A stretch of DNA of 55,410 bases from assembly GCA_009691855.1 (NCBI GenBank), contig SIAI01000031.1, positions 1 through 55,410 of the forward strand, in the 5' to 3' direction. The notes below the pieces were generated by a model. The model searched no databases and had not been told where the DNA came from. It worked only from the letters and a program-made list of their open reading frames with translations. The position numbers and the translations under genes were made by a program. The DNA comes from Planctomycetota bacterium (GTDB lineage Bacteria > Planctomycetota > UBA1135 > GCA-002686595). Each line of letters starts with the position of its first letter. Position 1 is the stretch's first letter. Shown here in pieces: positions 45,218 through 52,546 of this stretch.

Positions 45218-45745
45218 TCAGCTGAGCCAGACCTCTACCGACATGACACCCTCGGCCACGCGATAGACTAGTGCGCCTTCCATGTCGCCCTGGGGCTTAG
45301 GCTCGGAAAAGTCGGGCAGGCCGAGCTGGAACTTGCCCACAGGGTCGAGGGCCTTGGTCTTGAGTGAGCCGGCCAACATGTTGGCGCATTCGCCGAGCGC
45401 GTCGTTGATTGCCGATAGTTCGATCACTTCGCTCTCGTCCATCATCAGTAGGCCGCGGGTGATCGAGTCGGCGGTTTCCAGTGAGCAGCGCAGGACCACC
45501 TGACCCTTGGCGTCCCCATCGAAGCCGATCACTACCTGCTTGTGCACCGCGATCGACTGCGGCGAGGAACCGTCCTCCTGGTAGCGAATCGCGGATTCAT
45601 CGCGTGGATGGGCTACATCCAGGTTCTTCATCGTTGCGCTCTTGAAGCTGCAGACCATCAGGGCAAAAACCTCGTCAACGCAGGTCTGGAGCGTCTTCAG
45701 CAGGTGCGCACTCTGCAGTCCGGCCAGGCGATTTTCGCTTCCCAT
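45218..45745 (-). CDS. cheX: CheX/CheC-like chemotaxis phosphatase (copy 1)
   Basis: This 175-residue protein belongs to the CheC/CheX/FliY phosphatase fold. Blocks include CVDEVFALMVCSFKS near the N-terminus, the middle beta sheet (QVVIGFDGDAKGQVVLRCSL) and the active-site helix SAINDALGECANMLAGSLKT, matching the E-x-x-N phosphatase motif (ECAN). It ends SVEVWLS. CheX dephosphorylates CheY-P in systems lacking CheZ. It follows a cheY gene by seven bases and is the last gene of the chemotaxis cluster. The remnant IS630 lies directly beyond its stop but has not damaged it. Confidence 0.82.
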   Translation of the reverse strand: MGSENRLAGLQSAHLLKTLQTCVDEVFALMVCSFKSATMKNLDVAHPRDESAIRYQEDGSSPQSIAVHKQVVIGFDGDAKGQVVLRCSLETADSITRGLLMMDESEVIELSAINDALGECANMLAGSLKTKALDPVGKFQLGLPDFSEPKPQGDMEGALVYRVAEGVMSVEVWLS

Positions 45746-45752
45746 GCGTGAC

Positions 45753-46127
45753 CTACTTCCCGATCCCTTCCAGAGCGGCCCTGATCGTCTCGGGCGTGAA
45801 GGGCTTTGTCACATAGCCCGACGCGCCGGCCTCCATGGCCGTCTTGACCATGGCCTCACTGCCTTCGGTGGTCACCATCAGAATCGTGATGTTCCCCCGG
45901 TCAGGCTGGGCGCGAACGGCTTTCACGAAGTCGATGCCGTTCATGACCGGCATGTTGATGTCGGAGAGGACCAGCTGGACACCCGCCTCTGCGTTCAGGC
46001 GCTCTAGGCCCTCAGAGCCATTGGATGCCTCCATGAAACCCTCGCAGGCTATCCCGGCCTGGCGAATCACACGCATGAGGATCTTCCGCATTGTGGCCGA
46101 GTCATCGACGATCAAGATCTTGCTCAT
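45753..46127 (-). CDS. cheY: Chemotaxis response regulator CheY (copy 1)
   Basis: This 124-residue single-domain receiver has the full active site: Asp8/Asp9 in ILIVDDSATMRKIL, phospho-acceptor Asp56 in LVLSDINMPVMNGIDF, Thr in LMVTTEGS and Lys in GYVTKPFTPE. It is close to CheY proteins that pair with CheA and bind FliM. It is placed directly before cheX, so signal and phosphatase are co-expressed. A 400-base gap separates it from the rest of the chemotaxis operon. Confidence 0.93.
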   Translation of the reverse strand: MSKILIVDDSATMRKILMRVIRQAGIACEGFMEASNGSEGLERLNAEAGVQLVLSDINMPVMNGIDFVKAVRAQPDRGNITILMVTTEGSEAMVKTAMEAGASGYVTKPFTPETIRAALEGIGK

Positions 46128-46527
46128 TCCTTGGGCTCTCGTTGGTCTGGACGGGGTGACCCGTTGATGGGCCAGTGCCCGGTTCGTATCGGATCGGGGT
46201 CCCGCTCGTGTGCAGTGGAACGGGAGGATTTCTGGCCAGCAGGAAGGAGGTCGATGCGTACGCCCGCAATCGGGCGGGGCCTGCCTCGCATTCCAAGAAC
46301 ACAGATCGGCGCGCCAGCCGGCCCTACCTGAGGGCGCACGCGTTGCCTGTGTGGGCTCACAGTCGCGATATCGCGTTCACGCGGGGAACCCTCGCCCCCA
46401 AGAGTGACAGGTCGGTGCACAGGGTCTACGCTCGGTCCAGACTTGCTCAGTCGCCTGCTGACGAGGAATGGGGTCATCTCGAAGGATGAGGGGTCGATGC
46501 CATCGCGATGAACGAAAACAGCCTCGA
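46128..46527. other. 400-bp gap inside the chemotaxis cluster, no gene seen
   Basis: No frame on either strand has recognisable family sequence, and there is no repeat or clear hairpin. The neighbouring genes on both sides are intact and co-directional. It should contain the promoter of the cheY-cheX pair, perhaps with remnants of a lost gene. Confidence 0.45.
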
Positions 46528-47010
46528 TCACGGCGCTTGAGCCACGAAGTTGGGCCCGGTTGCAACGGCCAGAAGGCACACGTGAAGCAAGCAGCCTCTC
46601 CAGGAGAGACGGGTCTCGCACACAATGTTGCCAGGGGCTGGCTTTGAAGGTCCCGAGTCTTCGGTCCCCGCATGCGGGAGGCCGAGCTGGCATCCGCTTG
46701 CGAGCATTGCTTTTGCGTTGCCCCCAAGCAAGTTGGCGAATTCACACAAGGCGTCGAGTACCTCGGCATGGCTCAACGATGCGGCGTCGCGGGCGAATAG
46801 CCCTTCGGCGGCCTTCCGAGCCACACGTTCATGGCAGCCGACGTACAGCGTGCCGCGCCATGTACCCCAAATATCGATCCGTGCGCTGTAGTCGGCCCTA
46901 TCGTCACAGGCGGCACCGGAATCCAACTGCTCTCCTGGCGCCAGCATGGCATCCCAAACTTCGCCGACCAGAGAAGGAAGTCGGCCGGCAAATTCTTCCA
47001 GCGGGGTCAT
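46528..47010 (-). CDS. CheX-like chemotaxis protein (copy 2)
   Basis: This 160-residue protein has the CheC/CheX fold. The active-site helix is LDALCEFANLLGGNAKAML with an E-F-A-N motif, matching E-x-x-N. The N-terminal helix LPSLVGEVWDAMLAPGE and strand IDIWGTWRGTLYVGCHERVA precede it. The C-terminal part (ETRLSWRGCLLHVCLLAV) completes the sheet. It differs clearly from copy 1. ATG 47010 overlaps the second cheY stop (ATGA), so each CheX travels with its own CheY. It is probably a phosphatase for that CheY. Confidence 0.75.
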   Translation of the reverse strand: MTPLEEFAGRLPSLVGEVWDAMLAPGEQLDSGAACDDRADYSARIDIWGTWRGTLYVGCHERVARKAAEGLFARDAASLSHAEVLDALCEFANLLGGNAKAMLASGCQLGLPHAGTEDSGPSKPAPGNIVCETRLSWRGCLLHVCLLAVATGPNFVAQAP

Positions 47011-47387
47011 TTGGTGCCCGCGCGCGATGCCAATGCGAGCTGTATCTTAGAAGAGAGTTCTACGTCTGTGAACGGCTTCATCAGATATTCATCGGCGCCG
47101 GCTTCGAAGGCCAGAGCGACGCGCTCGAGCTCGCACTCGGATGTGACCATGAGCATGGGCAAGTCACGGCGTCGCGAGTTGGCTCGAACGGCCTTGACCA
47201 GCTCGAGCCCATTCATGAACGGCATGTTCCAGTCGACGAGGGCCAATTCGATAACCTCTTCGGAAGTGAGGCGCTCGAGTGCCTCACCACCATGAGAGGC
47301 CATGACACACTCGTGCCCTTGTTTGGTGAGCATGCGCGCGATGAAGCTGCGCGCAGCCAGGGAGTCGTCCACGATCAAGATTTTCAT
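47007..47387 (-). CDS. Chemotaxis response regulator CheY-like (copy 2)
   Basis: This 126-residue receiver begins MKILIVDDSLAARSFIARML. Acidic pocket residues are Asp7/Asp8, the phospho-acceptor is Asp52 in LALVDWNMPFMNGLEL, then Ser in LMVTSECE and Lys in EYLMKPFTDVE. All are intact. It overlaps the cheR stop (ATGA) and the second cheX. The frame is open to 47444 but the receiver starts at 47387. Confidence 0.92.
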   Translation of the reverse strand: MKILIVDDSLAARSFIARMLTKQGHECVMASHGGEALERLTSEEVIELALVDWNMPFMNGLELVKAVRANSRRRDLPMLMVTSECELERVALAFEAGADEYLMKPFTDVELSSKIQLALASRAGTK

Positions 47388-48244
47388 GCTGTTCTCGGGA
47401 GAGGTTGGGGGGCAGGCGACGCAGCCGCGAGGCGGTAGCACCACGAAGGTCCGGCTTGCGTGCGCTTGAGGCTGTCATCTAGGCCCATGGGAGTCTCCGC
47501 GCCGCCGAGGAACAGGGCTCCATCCAGGCGCATGAGCTTCCTCGCTCGGCCAAGAATCTCACGTTTTGTCGCCACGTCGAAGTAGATGAGGACGTTGCGT
47601 AGGAAGATGACGTCGAAGATGGGCCAACTCGGCCAGCGCTTGGCCAGATTCACTTCTTGGGCGTCGACCATGTCGCGCAACTCCTTCTTGATCTGCCACT
47701 CGAGTCCCTGGCGCTCGAAGTACTTCAGCAGCAGGCGTGCGGGCAGCCCGCGGTTGATCTCGAGCTGGGAGTAGCGACCCTCGCGCGTTCGCCGCAGCAT
47801 TTCGGTGGAGATGTCCGTACCTATGATGCGCACCCTCCAACCGGCGACCTGCGGGAAGTGTTCGCGGATCACCATCGCGATGGTGTAGGGCTCCTGGCCA
47901 CTGGAGCTGGCAGCGCACCAGATGTTCAGTGCTCGCTCTCCCGCTCTGGCGCGGACGATCTCGGGCAGGACGTGGTCACGCAAGGTCTCGAACGGGTGCA
48001 CGTCGCGGAAGAACGAAGTCTCGTTCGTGGTCATGGCCTCGAGCGAGCGACGGCGTGCATCGACGCTCGTGCCGCGACGAATCAGGGCCACGAGTTCGGC
48101 GATGTCCTTCAAACCGAGGGCGCGGGCCACCGGCGTCAGGCGGCATTCGGCGAGGTATTCCTTGCCGGGTTCCAGCTGAATCGAGCTTTGCTCACGAAGG
48201 AATGTGCGCAAGAAGCCGAAGTCCTGTTCGGAGATGCTAGTCAA
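47384..48244 (-). CDS. cheR: Chemotaxis protein methyltransferase CheR
   Basis: This 286-residue enzyme methylates glutamates of chemoreceptors using SAM. The N-terminal helical domain (about 1-75) is followed by RRSLEAMTTNETSFFRDVHP, the CheR family signature. The SAM-binding motif is LNIWCAASSSGQEPYTIAMV, where an S-S-G replaces the usual T-G-E-E-x-Y partner residues. IGTDISTEMLRRTREGRYSQ and VIFLRNVLIYFD complete the core. The TTG start overlaps the cheB stop as TTGA. It is paired with cheB and a soluble MCP in the same operon. Confidence 0.93.
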   Translation of the reverse strand: MTSISEQDFGFLRTFLREQSSIQLEPGKEYLAECRLTPVARALGLKDIAELVALIRRGTSVDARRRSLEAMTTNETSFFRDVHPFETLRDHVLPEIVRARAGERALNIWCAASSSGQEPYTIAMVIREHFPQVAGWRVRIIGTDISTEMLRRTREGRYSQLEINRGLPARLLLKYFERQGLEWQIKKELRDMVDAQEVNLAKRWPSWPIFDVIFLRNVLIYFDVATKREILGRARKLMRLDGALFLGGAETPMGLDDSLKRTQAGPSWCYRLAAASPAPQPLPRTA

Positions 48245-49338
48245 GCTTGCTTTCTTATTGCGGCGGCTTCAGACTTCTGCACGCGCCTGAGGATCTCCTG
48301 GCCGATTTCCGGAAGCGGCAGGACGCGCTCCGCCAAACCGGCGCGGGCGACGAAGCCCGGCATGCCCCACACGACGCTGCTGGCCTCATCTTGCACGACC
48401 ATGCGCGCGCCCTTCTGCACCAGGAGCTCGGCTCCGCGCAAGCCGTCCTGGCCCATGCCCGTAAGGACCAAACCTAGGACGCTGCCCCCGTAGGTTTCGG
48501 CGACCGAACGGAACAGGACGTCAACGGCGGGACGGCACGAGTTTTCAGGCGGGTCCTGGTGCGTCTCGATCCAGGCTCGCTTCCCCGCGCGCTTCACGAC
48601 CATGTGCCAGTCACCAGGCGCGAGGTAGGCCTTGCCGCTCTCGAGGCGCATGTTCGGCTTGGCTTCGCAGACTTCGAGTTCGCACTTGTCGTTCAACCTG
48701 CGCGCCAGGAGTTCGGTGAACATCGGCGGCATGTGCTGGACGATGACGATCGGGACCGGGAGGTTTGCCGGGAGGCACGGCAGCACCTGCTCGAGGGCAT
48801 TGGGCCCCCCGGTCGAACAACCGATGGCAACGAGTTCAATATGCTCGGTGCGGGAAGCTGAAGGGAGCACCGGGCGAGGCTGGATTGCGGTCGCGGTAGA
48901 CAAGGTGCTCGGCTTCTGCAGCGGGCACTTGCGCGGCCGGACCAGGGCGCGAAGCTTGAGGGCGAGCTGGTCGCGCGTCTGTTGCGTGCCGCCCTGCAGC
49001 TCGGTAGGCGAGGGCTTGGTCAAGTAATCGCTCGCGCCCAGCGACAGCGCCTCGAGTGTCGCGATGCCGCCACGCTCGGTCAGGGTACTGAACATGATCA
49101 CGGGCAGGCGCGCGTTTCGCTTGCGCAACTCACGGAGGGTGGTCAGCCCATCCATGATGGGCATCTCGATGTCCATGACGACTGCGTCGGGATCGAGCGC
49201 CTCGATGCGGTCCAGGGCCAGCCTGCCGTTCGGGGCAGTGCCTACGACTTCGAAATCCGGCTCGCTGGAGAGCCAGGCGCCGACGATGCGCCGCACGATG
49301 GAGCTGTCGTCGACCAGGAGGATGCGGGTCTTTTCCAT
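48241..49338 (-). CDS. cheB: Chemotaxis methylesterase CheB
   Basis: This 365-residue protein has an N-terminal receiver (ILLVDDSSIVRRIV, phospho-acceptor Asp56 in AVVMDIEMPIMDGLTT, Lys in DYLTKPSPTEL) and a C-terminal esterase/deamidase domain. The catalytic Ser lies in AIGCSTGGPNALEQ, the His in IVIVQHMPPMFTELLARRLN and the Asp in VLTGMGQDGLRGAELL. Phosphorylation by CheA activates demethylation of receptors. The start is ATG 49338; six extra residues upstream are possible. It overlaps cheR. Confidence 0.95.
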   Translation of the reverse strand: MEKTRILLVDDSSIVRRIVGAWLSSEPDFEVVGTAPNGRLALDRIEALDPDAVVMDIEMPIMDGLTTLRELRKRNARLPVIMFSTLTERGGIATLEALSLGASDYLTKPSPTELQGGTQQTRDQLALKLRALVRPRKCPLQKPSTLSTATAIQPRPVLPSASRTEHIELVAIGCSTGGPNALEQVLPCLPANLPVPIVIVQHMPPMFTELLARRLNDKCELEVCEAKPNMRLESGKAYLAPGDWHMVVKRAGKRAWIETHQDPPENSCRPAVDVLFRSVAETYGGSVLGLVLTGMGQDGLRGAELLVQKGARMVVQDEASSVVWGMPGFVARAGLAERVLPLPEIGQEILRRVQKSEAAAIRKQA

Positions 49339-49471
49339 GCTCAGGCCGAGATGCACGACTCTGCCGTCGCGCGAGGGGCTAAAGGCCGGTTGACGCGGCG
49401 GGTTGAGAGGACCCCGGCCCGCCCTCGACCTGGTTCGCAGGCGAGGGCGGGCCGGGAGGATCTTGACGGTC

Positions 49472-51781
49472 CTACTTGGCTACGAGCTTGGTGAGCTCGG
49501 CAGCCATCTTCGCAAGCTCGGCCACGGCCTGTTGCGAGTTGGCCACGCCGCTCGAGGTGTCTTGGGCGGCCTTGGCGACGCCGGAGATGTTCTGCGCGAT
49601 CTCCGAGCTTCCCTTGGCCGCTTCGGCCACGTTGCGGCCAATCTCGTTGGTGGTGGCGGTCTGCTCCTCCACTGCACCAGCGATCGTCGTCTGTATGTCG
49701 TTGATCTGGTTGATGATTTTCCCGATCGAGCGGATGGCGTCCACGGCGGCCTTGCTGTCGCTCTGGATGGCTTCGATCTTGCGGCTGATCTCCTCGGTCG
49801 CACGAGCCGTCTCCTTGGCCAGCTCCTTGACCTCGTTCGCGACGACCGCGAACCCCTTGCCGGCCTCTCCAGCTCGGGCAGCCTCGATCGTGGCGTTGAG
49901 CGCCAGGAGGTTCGTCTGCTGGGCGATGGAGGTGATCACCTTGATGACCTTGCCGATCTCCGCGCTGGATTCACCCAGCTTGGAGATCTGGTCGTTGGTG
50001 GTCTGCGCAACCTGCACGGCATTGGTAGCCACTTTGGCGGCCTCGGCCGCGTTCTTGGCGATCTCGCGGATGCTGGCGCTCATCTCCTCGGATCCAGCCG
50101 CGACGGTCTGGATGTTCTTGCTGACTTGCTCGGAAGCCGCGGACACGGCGTTTGCCTGGGACGAGGTCTCCTCGGCGCTGGCGCCCATCTGCCGGCACAC
50201 CGCGCTGAGCTCCTCCGCGGCGCTGGCGAGCGCGGTTGCGCTGGTACGGACTCCGTTCTCTACTTCGATCGACTTGGTAATGTTCGAACAGCTCTTCTCG
50301 ACGCCGACCACGTTGCCCCGGTTGTCGAAGAGCGGACTGTATGTTGCGCGCAGCCACAGTTCCTTGCCGCCCTTGGCGAAGCGCTTGAAGTCACCAGTCT
50401 GCGCCTTGCCTGCACGAAGGTTGAGCCAGAACTCACGGTAATCAGGGCCCGAGGCGTATGCCGGATCGACGAACATGCTGTGGTGCCGTCCTTGGATCTC
50501 CTCCAAGCGATAGCCAGCAGCACTCAGGAAGTTCGCGTTGGCTGTGATGATCGTCCCATCGCCCTTGAACTCGATCGTCGCCTGGGACCTGGCGATTGCT
50601 TCCTTCGCTTCCTTGCGCAACGTAGCTGCGGTGATGTCGGTGGCGAACTTGACGACCTTGAAGGGCTTGCCGCCGGCATCCAAGATCGGGTTGTAGGAAG
50701 CCTGGATCCAGACCTCTCTGCCACCCTTGCCGATGCGCTTGTACTCAGAAGCCTGGAATTTGCCTGCCGCGAGGTCGCTCCAGAACTGGCGATACTCGTT
50801 GCTCGTGCGGTACGACGACTCCACGAACATCGAGTGGTGCTTGCCCTGGACCTCATCGAGGCGATAGCCGAGGGTCGCCAAGAAATTCTCGTTGGCCGTC
50901 AGGATGGTGCCGTCGAGCTTGAATTCGATCACCGCCTGGGCCTTGCTGATGGCTTCGAGCTGACCCTGGTAATCCGCGTTGCGCAGCTTGGCGGCGGTGA
51001 TGTCGGTGGCGAACTTGACGACCTTGAAGGGCTTGCCGTTGGTGTCGTGGATCGGGTTGTAAGAGGCCTGGATCCAGACCTCCTTGCAGCCCTTGCCGAT
51101 GCGCTTGTATTCGGCCGCCTGAAACTTGCCGGCGGCGAGGTCGCCCCAGAACTGGAGATACTCGTTGCTCGTGCGGTACGACGACTCCACGAACATCGAG
51201 TGGTGTTTGCCCTGGATCTCGTCAAGGCGATAACCCAGCGTCGTCAGGAAGTTCTCGTTGGCCGTCAGGATCGTGCCGTCGAGTTTGAACTCGATCACCG
51301 CCTGGGCCTTGCTGATGGCTTCGAGCTGACCCTGGTAATCCGCGTTGCGCAGTTTCGTGGCGGTGATGTCGGTGGCGAACTTGACGACCTTGAAGGGCTT
51401 GCCGTTGGCGTCGAGGATCGGGTTGTAAGAGGCCTGGATCCAGACCTCCTTGCCGCCCTTGCCGATGCGCTTGTATTCGGCCGCCTGAAACTTGCCGGCG
51501 GCGAGGTCGCCCCAGAACTGACGATACTCGCTGCCGGCGGCATAGCCGGGCTCCACGAACATCGAGTGGTGTTTGCCCTGGATCTCGTCAAGGCGATAAC
51601 CCAGCGTCGTCAGGAAGTTCTCGTTGGCCGTCAGGATCGTGCCGTCGAGTTTGAACTCGATCACCGCCTGCGCCTTGCTGATGGCCGCGGCTTGGCCGCG
51701 CAGCTCAACGAGCTCTTGACTCGCCGAAACCGTGCTGGGGGATTGGGGCTTGCGTGTGGAAGTACGAGAGGAGACGCTCAT
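49472..51781 (-). CDS. Soluble methyl-accepting chemotaxis protein with four PAS domains (BdlA-like)
   Basis: This 769-residue protein has no signal peptide or membrane helix. Four PAS domains lie at about residues 32-153, 154-275, 276-397 and 398-517. Each has GTI(L/I)TAN(E/A)NFL, GYRL(D/E)E(I/V)QG(K/R)HHSMFV and a (Y/F)KRI/F-K-G closing block. The first three are nearly identical. After a short linker comes the MCP signalling domain with its tip at about 628-665 ([40 protein letters not shown]). The layout matches cytoplasmic energy- or redox-sensing receptors such as BdlA. The His-His pair in each PAS could bind a cofactor, but none can be named. It is encoded between cheW and cheB, so it probably belongs to this array. 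Confidence 0.93.
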   Translation of the reverse strand: MSVSSRTSTRKPQSPSTVSASQELVELRGQAAAISKAQAVIEFKLDGTILTANENFLTTLGYRLDEIQGKHHSMFVEPGYAAGSEYRQFWGDLAAGKFQAAEYKRIGKGGKEVWIQASYNPILDANGKPFKVVKFATDITATKLRNADYQGQLEAISKAQAVIEFKLDGTILTANENFLTTLGYRLDEIQGKHHSMFVESSYRTSNEYLQFWGDLAAGKFQAAEYKRIGKGCKEVWIQASYNPIHDTNGKPFKVVKFATDITAAKLRNADYQGQLEAISKAQAVIEFKLDGTILTANENFLATLGYRLDEVQGKHHSMFVESSYRTSNEYRQFWSDLAAGKFQASEYKRIGKGGREVWIQASYNPILDAGGKPFKVVKFATDITAATLRKEAKEAIARSQATIEFKGDGTIITANANFLSAAGYRLEEIQGRHHSMFVDPAYASGPDYREFWLNLRAGKAQTGDFKRFAKGGKELWLRATYSPLFDNRGNVVGVEKSCSNITKSIEVENGVRTSATALASAAEELSAVCRQMGASAEETSSQANAVSAASEQVSKNIQTVAAGSEEMSASIREIAKNAAEAAKVATNAVQVAQTTNDQISKLGESSAEIGKVIKVITSIAQQTNLLALNATIEAARAGEAGKGFAVVANEVKELAKETARATEEISRKIEAIQSDSKAAVDAIRSIGKIINQINDIQTTIAGAVEEQTATTNEIGRNVAEAAKGSSEIAQNISGVAKAAQDTSSGVANSQQAVAELAKMAAELTKLVAK
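50591..51688 (-). repeat. Three tandem 366-bp repeats encoding PAS domains
   Basis: The segment is three consecutive copies of a 366-base unit (122 codons). The same sequence tcaccgcctg recurs at 50929, 51295 and 51661, exactly 366 bases apart. The copies are nearly identical in protein and very similar in DNA. A fourth, diverged PAS follows. Recombination between copies could change the number of PAS domains in frame. Confidence 0.9.
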
Positions 51782-52088
51782 GGGACGTTCTTGTTTGTAG
51801 GGTGGGCGATACGACTGTCCGAACGGGCCAGCTAGGTCGAAATAGCGCGACTCGGAGGAGGAATGCGGTTACGAAGGGTAAAGTGGGAAGCACCCAGAGG
51901 AGCGCTCCCAAATGCGTTGGACCCGGCGCGCAGGCCTAGGCCACGCCCGATGGTGTAGAGGAGCGCCGCGCCTGAAAAACAAGCATGCACGCGAGGACGA
52001 TCCAACACGGAGAGGCGACCATACGAGAGCCCGGCCGCGATCCACTGCAGCGCGCGAGTAGAGATGAGGTGCGCCACGGGGGAGGCAA
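51782..52088. other. Spacer between the MCP and cheW genes, no gene seen
   Basis: Some frames are open but none has family character. It lies between co-directional minus-strand genes and could hold a separate promoter for the MCP gene. No hairpin was identified. Confidence 0.4.
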
Positions 52089-52544
52089 CTACCTGTTGGG
52101 GGCGCGCGCGGCGGGGGGGCCAGACTGCAATGCACGCCCTGTGTCGAGCACCAATAGCAGGGCTCCTTTGACTTTGTACACGCCCCTCAACAGTTCGTGC
52201 ATCTCTTTCGACAACGTAGGGGGAACTGCCTCGAAGTGGTCGCCGTCCGCCTCCAGGACATCGCCGATCTCGTCTACCAGCAGGCTGACTGGGCCCTCGT
52301 CCGTACGCACCACGACGTTCATGGGCAATCGGCCTGTCTCGCGATCGGGCATGCCGAAGCGGCGGCGCAAATCGATGGCAGTGACGATCTGACCGCGTAG
52401 ATTGATGAGGCCGCTGACAACGGACGGAGCCAGTGGGACAGGCGTCATCTCTTGATAGCGGATGACCTCCTGCACTTCCTGCACGGACACGCCGAAGAAC
52501 AGCCGCTCGAGATGGAACGTGCAGAGTTGTTGGCTGGAGGCCAT
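52089..52544 (-). CDS. cheW: Chemotaxis coupling protein CheW
   Basis: This 151-residue adaptor joins MCP and CheA. It begins MASSQQLCTFHLERLFFGVS and contains QEVQEVIRYQEMTPVPLAPS, VVSGLINLRGQIVTAIDLRR and LLVDEIGDVLEADGDHFEAV, the CheW SH3-like double barrel. The NLRG motif is intact. I start at ATG 52544, two bases past the cheA stop. The longer open frame is antisense-like. Confidence 0.94.
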   Translation of the reverse strand: MASSQQLCTFHLERLFFGVSVQEVQEVIRYQEMTPVPLAPSVVSGLINLRGQIVTAIDLRRRFGMPDRETGRLPMNVVVRTDEGPVSLLVDEIGDVLEADGDHFEAVPPTLSKEMHELLRGVYKVKGALLLVLDTGRALQSGPPAARAPNR

Positions 52545-52546
52545 GT

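Noticed and set aside
44496..45266. IS630 transposase considered intact
   Set aside because: Similarity ends at RHGTTSLF; the later catalytic acids are missing and the 3' part lies over cheX.
50591..51688. Regular repeats considered as CRISPR or other non-coding arrays
   Set aside because: The period is 366 bases and fully coding, so they are duplicated PAS domains.
49403..51835. 810-codon plus-strand frame opposite the MCP gene
   Set aside because: It shows repeats only because the opposite strand has tandem PAS repeats; there is no family similarity.
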